Shown one piece after another: positions 11,284 to 22,507 of a stretch of DNA of 64,000 nt. This DNA comes from Emergomyces orientalis (Eukaryota > Ascomycota > Eurotiomycetes > Onygenales > Ajellomycetaceae), in contig MOWL01000067.1 in assembly GCA_002110485.1 (NCBI GenBank), positions 2,914,001 to 2,978,000 of the forward strand. Direction: 5' to 3'. A model generated the notes under the pieces. That model made no database searches and was not told where the DNA came from. It saw nothing but the letters and a program-made list of their open reading frames with translations. Each line of letters starts with the position of its first letter. Position 1 is the first letter of the stretch. The position numbers and the translations under genes were made by a program.

Positions 11284-12044
11284 ATTGGAGCTTATGTGTA
11301 TGTGTATCCGACGTTTTTGTTGATGTCGGGGTGGTTTAGATGAGGTTTATCTGGAATGGTTAGTTCCAGACAGAGTACGGGGAATGGGGCTCGGGAAGCT
11401 GCACCGCCTAGCCCGATTGATACTAGCCGCCAGCCCTACTTCAACCTCATCCCGCCGTGGTGTACAGTGTCAACAACCAATTTGGTGAAAATCGCAACAA
11501 ACAGATTGCAAAACTACACCATGAGCAGGGAAAGATACACCTCATACACCAAATGGCCTTCACAGAGTTCAAACTTGGTTTTGGGAGGGTTTAGATATGT
11601 TCGGCCGACGACTATCGGGCGTGCTTCAGCACTTTGAATCCTTCGGCATTAATATCAATACTAGTATTCAACGCTTAACTCCTTATGATATATGTATTTA
11701 CAGTACATATATATTTATGTTTTCCATTTCTTATTATGAATTTAGGCTACTGTACCCCTTAAATCCGGCGTGTTGGGTGCCCAAAAAGCCGATCGATTCA
11801 ATTCGATATCGATATTTCAATATCTATTGAACGGCTATAGCGGACATAAGGTGAAATTGACATTCTATGGGAAGCTATATGACTGTTTATCTTGCGCAGT
11901 GCCACTCTGGAAGATGAGTGCCGTTATTGTTATTTCAATGGAGGAATGAGTGTGAGCAGAGAATATCTCAATCATCATACCAGCAGTCAGTTATACCAAT
12001 ACAATACAATTACTGTCACAACTTCTTCCTTTTCAGCCTCAAGT
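11284..12044. promoter_or_regulatory. Divergent upstream region of SPC1 and the MFS gene
   Basis: About 760 bases between head-to-head starts. The right half (about 11650-11850) is AT-rich with TATA-like motifs. An in-frame ATG at 11892 precedes the preferred MFS start but encodes no conserved sequence. No independent gene seen. Confidence 0.45.
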
Positions 12045-13727
12045 ATGGGCGAAAGCGGCGAAGCAGATAAAAAACATTCTCAGACCCTCGAAAATCAAAT
12101 CCCCCTCCAAGAAAATGAAGATTGCCGCCTTCGACCCAAAAACGATGGAAATGGTACCATGAATGATTCAGAGTGCCCCACTGATGGCGATGTCCGCAAA
12201 ATCACTGGTTTTCGTTGGATTCTAATAGGCGCTGCTCTTTATTTGTCAGTTTTGATGTATGGACTTGACACAACCATTGCGGCAGACGTGCAAGGAGCCG
12301 TCATTGGGACTTTCCACGACTTCGATCAGCTCGTGTGGATCGGCGCTGGATTCCCTCTCGGATCGGTCTCTATCATCCTTCCATACGGCTTTCTCTTTAC
12401 GTCCTTCAACATGAAATGGCTCTATATTGTAGGGATTGTGTTTTTTCAGGCCGGGTCCGCTCTATGCGGTGGCGCTCCGAGCATGAGCGGCTTAATTGTC
12501 GGGCGTGTGATTGCGGGAGCGTGAGGAACGGGCCTCTATCTTGGAGGCCTGAACTATTTCTCTGCCATGACAGCTCGACATAAGCGTGGAGCGTATATCG
12601 CAGGGATTGGTTTTGTTTTGGGCACTGGAGCGATTCTGGGACCTCTGGTTGGAGGTGGGTTCTCGGACTCGTCCGCAACCTGGAGATGGGGATTTTATAT
12701 CAACCTTATCATCAGTACAGTCACAAGCCCTATCTACTTATTTTACCTTCCGGCAGTTCATCCATCTCGTAGGGAGCCACTCAGGAACAGACTGATTAGA
12801 TTGGACTATGTTGGATTCGTCCTGAGCGCAGGAATGTGGGCGACTTTCGCTATGGGATTTATCTTCGCCGGCGGTCTCTGGCAGTGGAACGATGGCCGTA
12901 CCATCGCAATGGTTGTGTTTTGGGGTGTTCTCCTTGCTCTTTATGCACTGCAACAGGCCTTCTGCATCTTCACAACGCCCGACACCATATCGTTCCCGGG
13001 CCATCTACTCAGGTCTCGAACCCAAGTCCTTTTTTATATCATGACCGCCTGCACCAACACATGCGTGTCCTTCACCATGTTCTATATCCCCATCTACTTC
13101 CAGTTCACACGGGACGACACTTCGCTGATGGCCGCGGTACGACTGCTTCCCTACCTCATATTCGCCATCACCCTCAACCTGGCCTCCGGATGGGCCCTTC
13201 CTAAGATCAAGTACTATATGCTAATGTGTTTGGTGTCGGGCATCTTGATGACTCTGGCCGGTTCGCTCTTCGTGGCTTATCCCTCGCCGTCGACACCAGT
13301 CGCGCAGCTCTATACCTTCAGTATTCTGATGGGGGTTGGAACCGGTATTACCATGCAGCTGGGATACTCTGTCACCAGCTTAAAGGTCACATCAACTGAC
13401 ATCCTCAGCACCATCAACCTGCAGAATGTCGCACAGATTGGCGCTACAGTAATCTGTATTGTCCTTGCCTGCCAAGCGTTTCAGTCAAACGCTGTCCGCA
13501 ACTTGAATCATGTTTTGGCCGGTCAAGGGTTCAGCCAGGCGGATATTCATGGCGTTGTTGCGGGCATTCGGAGCACTTTATTCGGGGGGCTGAATAGTGA
13601 GCTACGGGCTGCGGCTATTCGTGCTATCACCTCGGCGATGGCACGAGCGTTCATCATTCCGCTTGTGGCTGGAGCGCTAAGTATTATCACCGCTTTGTTG
13701 ATGAGGCGGGAAAGATTGTTTGGATAG
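12045..13727 (+). pseudogene. DHA2-like MFS drug/H+ antiporter with one in-frame TGA
   Basis: Reads as a complete, intron-less 14-helix-type MFS efflux transporter of 561 codons, except for TGA at 12522-12524 (codon 160). The same frame continues without a break on both sides. The helix 1 region carries LYGLDTTIAA-like sequence (here LMYGLDTTIAADVQGA); after the stop comes motif C of drug antiporters (GTGAILGPLVGG, about residues 193-204), and further helices follow to the C terminus. The stop falls in the GRVIAGA-x-GTGLYLGG segment, where the family normally has Gly, so a GGA-to-TGA change is the simplest explanation. The start at 12045 (MGESGEADKK) is preferred over an in-frame ATG at 11892. 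Such pumps usually export toxins or secondary metabolites. The alternatives to a pseudogene are a base-call error or stop readthrough. Confidence 0.85.
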
Positions 13728-14223
13728 GTGCGGTTGAAATGTTTGGTATGGGCATATTCAAGCGTACAATAAAATTTGGGTGGAACGAAATAGACGGGCG
13801 AGGGTGTGAATAAAAAGGGAGACTATCGGCAGTGAAATAGCGACTAATTTAAATAATTCTAATAACTCCAATATTGATAATACGCTGGGTTCTGGTGATA
13901 ATAGATATTGGATTTTATAACAAGAATGACAAATCAGCCAGCCAGTACTCCGTATTCCGTACAAACTCAGCGATAGGCTGCTATTATTTAGCGCAATTGT
14001 TGTTGTTGATGGCAGCCAAGCCATCACAGCAGGCGGGCCCTTTGAACGGCAAGCCATGTACGGAGTAGAAATGGGATCCATTCATTCAATATACTTCGTT
14101 CCTCGTCATAATCCCAAAGTTTTCTCCCCAGCGGTAACTTCTAGCAGCCGGCTCTGATTTCTAGCGGTCTTCTGCATCACCATCTCTTTCCATCTGCTCT
14201 TTCACCATCCCCACACTCCCGCC
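13728..14223. other. Intergenic region, MFS to transcription factor
   Basis: About 500 bases, AT-rich at 13840-14000; it should contain the terminator of the transporter and the promoter of the Zn2Cys6 gene. Nothing coding recognised. Confidence 0.45.
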
Positions 14224-16471
14224 ATGCAACAGGAACGAAAGCGGCGCATTCAAGCATGTTACCCGTGCTACACACGCAAGCAGAAAGTCCGTAAAATTCG
14301 CCCAGGGTCGCAGAAGGGCGGGCGCTGATTGTTTTTTAGTGTAACCGTCAGTATCCATGCAATCACTGTAGCCGCCGTCGACGGGTCGAGGAGTGTATCT
14401 ATAGCTCTCCACTGGCAGACGGCTCCTCCCGTCGTCTGGCGGCATCTGTTCGAGAAACCCAGAGCCAGGTACTCCTTGATGGTGAACACCACTCGAGAAA
14501 TACGCCAGCCATACATGAGCCTGAAGGCCGTCATCATTCTGCCCTGGCTAAGTCCTTTGGATATTTTGAGGACAGCAATTCCAATACCATGGCTTTGCTG
14601 CGGAATGTAACTGAATTCCCGATTGTTATTATTCTGTTCCCGATGCTGTTTTAAAAGCTGATTCGACCTTCTCAGTTAGAATTGCCTGGGGAGGATGCAA
14701 CGGATCTACCCAATGCTTCTTCGCTGTCTATTTGGGACACCGTCAAACATGAGCTTGGACGTATGCCCGACCGCCAGATTCTTGATTTTCTCATGCAGTA
14801 CTTTGTCAATGAACTGAATTGGTAAGGCAGATGGGGATTTGTTTCTTGGAAAACATTTATTGCTCAAATCTATGATTCTAATTTAAAACGTCCTATGTTT
14901 TGCTCCCAGCTTCTTAGCCGATTACCAGCAATGGTGGGCAAAAAGGGATAGCTCAATGGCAGTGTCTGATACCGAGTTTGCAACTCTCATTGTTCGCATT
15001 TGTTGTTACGCAATACAGTTTCTGCCCTCGCCTTCCCACAACATCGACCAGATCCGTGGCCGATCTCTCTCCGATATTTGTGACACATGCAATGATATCG
15101 GAGAAAATCTTGCCAAAGCCTGTGAAACTCTTGACAGAAAAGGTTCTCTATTCCGTGTGCAGCATCTCCTGTTTGCTGCACTGAAACGGTCATGTGAAGG
15201 GGTAACAACTCAATTCTGGGAGGGCATAGCTTCTGCTGCCCGAGCCGCTCAGAAGGCTGGTATTCACACAGAGGCGATTGCCTCCAGGGAGTTCTCCATT
15301 TCCCAAAAATATAGTGCCCAAGAGCTAGAAAAAGAGGTTCGACGCAGGACCTTCTGCAGCCTTTATGTTTTGGATAGGTACGCCTCTGCATCATTATGGT
15401 TGGGATGGCTGACTGACACATTTTAATAATAGCCATTTATCCAGACAGCTGGATCGGGTACCGTTCTTACCAGACCATTTGGTCATGGAGACATTACCGC
15501 GGTTGCGCATGATCGCAGATATTGGCAATTTACCGCCAGATCTTGATGCTAGTGCTCCGGATATATTCACCGAACGGCTCATGGAAGTTCAGCTAGGCCG
15601 ATTCTGGCGGAGTTTTAAATTAAAGCAGAACTCCAAGTATGATCCAACAGAGAGCGAGCACAGATATGAAAGGCTTTGTGCCGAATATCTCCCTAGCCTA
15701 CACGCGGCCTTCGCTATTGACCACCCGGACACGACATGGGATAGTATTCTTCCAAAACTACCTATGCAAAGGCAACTTTTGTACATTGCTATTTTCGACT
15801 CGGTCTGTTGGAATTTCCGGCCTCTTTTGCTACTCAAGCCCAGCTGCATCGCGAGCCTGCCCCCTTACAAGCGACTACTTCTCCAATCGCAAAAGCTAAG
15901 ACTTGGCCTGTCTGCATTGAAAGAGCTTGAGGCTGTTACCGCTCTCCATTCAATGTTTGGTGGCTCGTATACGCGCTTTGCCGCCATCATCTTCAACACC
16001 TTTGAGGTTGTAGTTCTTTTGCTCTGTCTTTGCACCCATGCAGATTTCCCATTTGACCAAGAAGACGAGAACACTGATATACTGGGAATGAAGGCTAAAC
16101 TGACTTGCAAAAAGGCGATGCGAGTGGCTGAGCAGGCTATTAAACGTCTTCAATTGCTAGCCGAGTTGAGCGATATGGCTGCGTCCGGAGCCCGGGTGGC
16201 AGCTCAGCTCTTCGCCAAAGCGGTCAGGACCAATAAGTTGCCAAATCAAGTCGCACCCGCGGTATCCAGTACTGGTTCTTTATGGACACCTCTAGACTTG
16301 ACTACTATGGCGGCCATCGATGATGTCCAAGGACAATGGCGGCTCTTAGAACAGGCGGATCCTGCTTTGACTACTGACATGTTTTCCTCAATGGTGCAAG
16401 AAGACTCGTTTTCAAATTTCCAATTGTCGTCTCTGGATATCCCGATGCTCTGGGGGAGTTCGGGACTCTAG
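14224..16471 (+). CDS. Zn(II)2Cys6 fungal-specific transcription factor
   Basis: Five exons assembled by hand: 14224-14286, 14340-14606, 14676-14821, 14910-15377 and 15433-16471, giving 660 aa. The binuclear zinc cluster is at residues 12-39 with spacing C-x2-C-x6-C-x5-C-x2-C-x7-C (C12, C15, C22, C28, C31, C39). The first intron (53 nt) splits it exactly before C22; without that splice the third cysteine is lost, which supports the model. A basic linker follows. From about residue 145 (FVNELN, FLADYQQWW) the protein matches the middle homology region of fungal transcription factors, with the EVRRRTFCSLYVLD-S-HLSRQLDR motif near residue 300-325. It lies between a broken transporter and a broken mitochondrial carrier on the same strand, so it may be a pathway regulator of that module; its own frame seems intact. 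Target genes are unknown. Confidence 0.88.
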
Positions 16472-16910
16472 TGCCGTCTGACTATGCCACAGGGCCATGC
16501 GGACTGCAAGCTGTGGTTAATCATGGATTTCTTGACACCTGATAACTTACATGTCATGTTGCATTATGACTGAAAAACTAGAACCCTAGTGTAAGAAGAC
16601 GACGACAATGGTTATGATGGCTTCCATTAGCTCCTGATTGTCCGTATTTAAATTTTAGGAAATAGCCTAGATTCCTATTCTGTTCGAAAATAACGTATTT
16701 TATTCTACCTGATAGAAATACAATGAAGTTAATTCGATCCCTGTACTTTCTCTACTTAACCCTTCCATTTCAAAGTGCTGTGCGTGGCATTAAAGAAATG
16801 CATCCAAATTTAGGAATCATTGCCCGCGTCCCCTTCCGACACGCGATTTCTTCTACATTGACGTGTTTTTTCTTCCGATACAAAATTGCAATACCAAATT
16901 TTTGACAAGT
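16472..16910. other. Intergenic region, transcription factor to mitochondrial carrier
   Basis: 440 AT-rich bases with no supported ORF; probably the 3' end of the transcription-factor gene and the promoter of the carrier gene. Confidence 0.45.
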
Positions 16911-18148
16911 ATGCAGAATATGGGAGTGGGTGGGTCCCAGTGCCTTAAAGATGGGCCTCTACTAGAAAAGGCAACAAACCCACCCGGGGCGGACTCGGCG
17001 AAAAAATCGCTGGTGCATTTCTTTGCTGGCGCGTGAGTTTTGTCGTTTTTTTCATATCTCTTTCAATTTTTTGGTAGGAGGGGGGCAAACGTGGGTACAT
17101 TGCACACCTACCTGCGCATGGCTGACTTTTGCTGGGCGGGCCAGAGGTGGAGGGCTTGCAACAGCGCTCTTAACATCTCCTCTAGATGTGCTGAGAACCC
17201 GATTGCAGTCCAATTACTATCAGTCAATAGTTGACAAAAAAAGTTGGCCCATTCCATTGCACTCGCTACGTGCTCCTGCCCACCATCTTCATGAGACTTT
17301 CCGGATCCTATTCTCCATCCACCGTGTGGAGGGATGGCGAAGTCTCTTTAAAGGCCTAGGACCCAATCTCCTCGGTATTGTCCCCGCCAGCGCAATCAAG
17401 TTCTACACATACGGGAACTGCAAACGCTTTATTTCTGAGAATAATATTTGCGCAAAGGATGGCGTATTGGGACATACCATTTCAGCAGCCACTGCGGGTA
17501 TTGTAAGGGCACGGCTAGGAACCCGATATGGCTTATAAAAACGCGATTGCAGTTGGACAGCTCGCATCAACACGCCAACGCGCTGATTCCCAGACGTTAC
17601 AAGAATAGCCTTGATTGTGTTCGTCAAGTGCTTCGGCAAGAAGGCTTCAGAGGGCTGTACCGGGGGTTAGGGGCAAGTTACTTGGGGGTAGTGGAGACGA
17701 CGTTGCACCTTGCCCTCTACGAGCAAATGAAGGTTGCGATGAGGCGAAAGAAGACAGCATCTGACGATTTTAGAGACCGATCAGTAGGTTCCCGAGCTAT
17801 AGACGGGATTGGTATGGCTGGCGCGGCGGGTTTGGCAAAACTTCTCGCGGTTTTGATTGCATATCCACACGAAGTAAATTCAAAGCTGCACCCGCTTTCT
17901 TTCTGTGGTAGCGCACCCACTGACACATATTTTAGGTTGTTAGAACGAGATTACGACAAGCACCCATGAATAATGGCCTTCATAAGTACACCGGCGTTAT
18001 GCAATGCTTCCGACTAATATGGATTGAAGAGGGCACCAGGGCATTGTATGGTGGTTTGACTCCGCATTTCCTCCGTGAGATTCCATCAGCCGCGATTACG
18101 CTTGGTGTATATGAGATGACATTGAGCGCGTTCGATGATTTAACATAG
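16911..18148 (+). pseudogene. Rim2-like mitochondrial (pyrimidine) nucleotide carrier, frameshifted
   Basis: Mitochondrial carrier (SLC25) with three repeats. Exons: 16911-17032, 17145-17873 and 17936-18148. Each repeat keeps its signature: SPLDVLRTR, NPIWLIKTR and YPHEVVRTR. The tryptophan in repeat 2 and the wording of repeat 3 point to the Rim2 family, which carries pyrimidine nucleotides across the inner membrane. A single nucleotide is missing near 17505: upstream the frame ends in ...SAATAGIV and runs into TAA at 17536, while GTARNPIWLIKTRLQLD continues in the next frame. With one base restored the length would be about 354 aa, normal for the family. Because Rim2 is generally essential for mitochondrial DNA upkeep, this is probably a redundant copy, or the gap is a sequencing error. 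Everything else, including splice sites, looks normal. Confidence 0.85.
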
Positions 18149-21100
18149 ATGGTCTGGTATACCCTTGGGGAAGCTGTAAGATATTTGTTTGTAAGATATT
18201 TGAAAGGTTTGTCTGTTTGCCTCTCTACACTATATATCATACCCTGTCTCTAGACTTTAATAATTTGATATGCTACATTACCACTTAATATGGAAATGGC
18301 TTTATCCCCCCTTATACTGAGCGCCCCTTCTACCAGAGAAGGGCGCACCCAACCAGGCAGGTAATTGAGATTGAAATCGAAATTCTCATCGAGAACGCGC
18401 CCAGGTTATTTCAGAAATATAGAAGCTTCAGCTTTGACCTGACTGGAGGGGAGCGGTTGAAATTCATGGGAGTGGGCGATCAGTCCAGCGGAGCAAGACC
18501 CAACTACCTATCTACCAAGGGCCGATTCCTTTTCACCTTTGAGTTTTATCCATGCATATATTGTATAAATATCGGTAACATCAACAGAAATATTTCGACT
18601 GTGAACGTTGTGCATATCAATACTGGACATTGCGGCGAGACCCCACACTAGTCTATGGGCATGAGACATGCAAATGTCATTGTCAACCTTCTCCCTGGAG
18701 CAAATGGTTACAGATACCTCCGGTTTATCTCTCAAAAGTAAGCAGCTTTTCCTCATTTTTGTTCGAGCCATGAAAATAGGACAGAGAGCTAATTTCGGCG
18801 ATAGAATCGCTAGATACCAAACGCAGTTAAACGCCCTAAAATTGAGGAAAACAGTGGCAAAGTTTTGCAGGACAGTTGGCATACGGAACTGAAGCAAAGC
18901 CTCTATCAATATCAAGTTGCTACGTCAAGTCTTGTACTTGCCAAAAGGCTATTTGGACGCCGCTTATGCACCACGATTTTCAGCGAACCTGATAGATGCT
19001 ACGGATATGTCGAGGAGGAAAGCTAGAAACAGCCTCCCAGAAATTATATTCCCTGAAACATGGTGGCTTTCTCATGGAGCTCTCGGAAACGGGTGATCAC
19101 AGGCAATATTTCCCCCACGCGGACGGTGAGAGAACTCTCGACAGGGCGACCGGAAAGGGGAATGTGAGGGATAATTAGGGACCTGATCTGAGGAGCTGTT
19201 AAGGGGCAGACCGATAATTATAAGAAACAGCAGGAATCGCCAGACCACTTCCCTCTGCCCCCGAAACCTAGGAAGAGAATATACGAGGGAGCCTAATTCA
19301 CCAGACAAAACGCCAGCTGGGAATGGAATCCGCCAGCTAGGAGTCTGCTTCAACCACCGCATTCCCGCATCAGCATCGGGGGGCCAGCACGGAACATCAG
19401 TCAATCGAACAGGAGATAGATAGACCGGTAGCAAATGGCCTCTCCAAACCCCCCACCCCGATCGCTAGGTCATATCCTGCAAAAGTTCGACCTCCACGCC
19501 GTCCCCAGCACAGCAGTTACCAACACGTGAACCAAACCCGCATCAACCAGGATTTGCGCGTGTTACGCAACCATGGAAAGGGACGGAGAAGGCCGCAACC
19601 ACAACGACGACGACTAACGGAGTTATTCCCACGTCTCTCCAAACCCAAACAAAGACAACATTCTCGCTATCTCGCAGGAAGGCCAGGCGGAATCCGCGTG
19701 CAGGCGGCTGAAACTGAAATTGATTATGAAATGATTAGCAGCCCTCAACCGGAATAAAGGAGAGTAGCAAGATAAATGGGGCAACAAAGTAACCTGCTTG
19801 GAGGTATGTATGTATTGGACAAATGTGGAGAATCTAGAATAAGCTGAAAATGGGAGGGTGATTGGTTGGCTTTATAGATAAGTAGATATTATATTTATAT
19901 TCCATGGATATGGACGAGGGTGGTATACGCATGCTGTATGCATTCTGCCGTAGTCTGGCGGCATTTCTTTCCTTTTTTTCTCTCTTCTATCTACATGATA
20001 TGGTGGGGTGTGATGGTTTGAAGAGGGTATGATTTGGAGGTTGCTATTTGATGTTCTATTATTCTTCCTCTGGAGGGGTTGATGCTGAGCAATTGACTAA
20101 AAAAACTAGGGCTAATAAAAGTAATCTAGGGATGGTCATGAGTTCTTATTCTATTCTATTCTATCCTATTCTAATTATTTCATTGATGGTAGTTGTTGAG
20201 TCATAAAGTGTTTATTGGATACTCGATACCTCTGTATAAAGTATCTGTAAGATGCGCAGGCAAACATAATCAACAAAAAATAACAGATTGGTTTCTTTAA
20301 ACAGACAACTGTGCAACTTTCCAAGCGTGTTGGCTGACCCCGGTCACTTCATGCATGCATACACACATACATACACACATACATACATGCATATGTCCAT
20401 CACCTTGCAGCTGGCCGGCACGGGGCTGGTTTTTATCTGCACCCAAAGCGAGAAGTGATAGCTTCTATCATTTGGTTACCAGCTCCAGTAAAATCCCGTT
20501 TTCTTTGCAATCTGTATACTGTCCGTAGAGGGGCCCGTCCTTGAGTGTGCGATTACTAGAAACATGCAGAATTCGAATACCTTTTCATATGAAGGAATGT
20601 TTGGGGTAATCTTTGCTGGAGGCTTTAGCCAGCACTGGCGGTGTGTAAAAAGGATGTGGCAAGCCTCCCGAGGACGCACTGAACTTGCGGTTCGTTCTTC
20701 AGGGCCTTGAGGGCGCGGCAGATTCCAATCACGAGAGATTCAAACAAATTCCTACATATGAAAATATCTCTATACATCCAGGACATAATTGACAGCATTT
20801 AGTACAGTCGCAACCTAATGAGCTTTACCCACGGTGACTTGGGACTGGGGTAAAATCTGGTTTTTGAAATACTTAAAAACGGGCAGCAATGGATCGAAAT
20901 TATCTTTGATTTCATATGCTGGGAAACAGTTGGGCAACGCGCTCGAGGAGTATGCACATTGGGGATTGGTTGATATCACAAAGATACTTGGGCCCTCCGT
21001 CCCGTTAGGCACACGACGTAGCTGACTTTTTAAGCAGTAAGAGAGCCACATCGGTGTTTTTTGGGTTGCTTTTCTTCGCGGCAGTATGCCAAGCTGAGTC

Positions 21101-22507
21101 ACTTCATTTTTTGGCTTTCAGGCATAGGCGGAATTAATTTTTTAACAAATTGGGTTAGAGCGCCGAAAAGAAAAAGGACAAGCGGAATTAAAAGGGCATG
21201 CGTGGATGCGAGAATGTAGTTGGGTTGACCCGATGTTTGGAGGGGTAGTGAGTCGGTTGGGCGGGGGGGGGGGGGAAGCTGAAAAACGAATGGGACTACT
21301 GAATATTGAGTTGACGGAAGTCATAGAGTATCCATGGATTGGGTGGGAACGTAGGAGATGTCCGGATTACTTCCTAGTCAGTAGAATAAAGACAGACCGG
21401 GCAGAATCAAGGATGTTTGTTGATGATGTCGAAGTTTGTTTGTACATTACAGTATGGTAAGTAAGTACTAGTACGTCTCTGTCTGGTTGAGGGCTGTGTT
21501 TTTGTGACTTACTGCTTGTTGACTTTGTTGACACTGAGATTCCCCCGTCTCGTTTGAACGGGGGGCCCAGAACCCGCGTCCAAGCCCTAAACACTGAGCC
21601 CTAACTCTAGCCCCGGATGACTAACCTCCTTTTGGCCCTTAGCCGCCCCCGTAGCCGCCAAGCCCTGGAAAAAGTTTGTTCTGCCCACCAACAACCAACA
21701 ACCTTCATTCAACCTTCAACCTCCAACCACCAGACATCAATCATCCTATAAAACCTACCATCTTCCTTTAAACCCCCCCCTTTCCCCCCAAGTTGCCCTC
21801 TTTGTTCTTCACTCTGCTCTGACTGACCGACCGGCCCGTTCTGTCGCCGTATACTACCCATATCTGACCTGTCTATCTTTTGCCTTGCTGAGCTTTTCTG
21901 TATTTCCCTTTTTTGAGACACCAATCACACCTGGGGTTTATCTTTAGACTGTCTTCTCCAACTTTGAGACGGTCAGCCAACAGACCCCGTCTCTTCTCTC
22001 CCGCGCCCTTCAATCCAGCGACCCTGGAGTCACTGAACTCCTCTTCCTCATCTACAGTCAAGTTGGCGGGGCTCAACTACTCCAAGTTCTCCTTCATCCA
22101 CCCTCTCCTGGGCCCAAAATTCCGGGTCTTCTCTGGGGGCGACACTCGGCCTCCATAACTAGCCTTTCACCATACCAAGGACTTCTTTTTTTACCACAAA
22201 TTTAGATCAAGGGTTGTATAAACCTAACACCAAACAAATAAGCCCTATTGCCCGTGGGCTGGGCTGGAGGAATAAAATAGGGACACCATACCTTCGTGTG
22301 TGTCTCCCTCGCCATATCTTTCCAGTTGTGGCCTAGTCAACGCGCAGTGGGTCGCTTTCGGGCGTCTCACCCTCTACAAACTCCCGGCGTCGCGCGGAGT
22401 TTGTCCTTTCGAGGAAAGAAGAGAGAAAAGAAAAAAAAAATAGAGAACAAATCCACAAAGCTGGCTTTTTCAATCGATAGCAACAACGGTAGCTCCGCTC
22501 ATTCACC
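18149..22507. other. Large intergenic region before the CorA gene
   Basis: 4.4 kb without a gene I can support. Short ORFs (for example at 18457-18651, 19527-19757 and on both strands at 20815-21102) have no recognisable domain. A run of ACAT/ACAC-type repeats lies at about 20350-20395 and a G-run at about 21261-21275. From about 21640 to 22200 the + strand is C/T-rich, as expected for the promoter and leader of the CorA-type gene. Confidence 0.5.

Noticed and set aside
10769..11323. 184-aa plus-strand ORF
   Set aside because: Antisense shadow of the spliced SPC1 gene.
12522..12524. RIP as the cause of the MFS stop codon
   Set aside because: The neighbouring family residue is Gly (GGA), so the change is a G-to-T transversion, and surrounding CpG content is normal.
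19440..19757. Small ORFs (31 aa at about 19437 and 76 aa at 19527)
   Set aside because: No domain, no plausible intron linking them, and Pro/Arg-rich composition expected by chance.
20340..20400. ACAT/ACAC repeats as a telomere-like or satellite array
   Set aside because: Only a short imperfect microsatellite with no higher-order unit.
20815..21102. 95-aa minus-strand and 63-aa plus-strand ORFs over the same DNA
   Set aside because: Both read as fairly protein-like, but neither matches a family or extends through splice sites.
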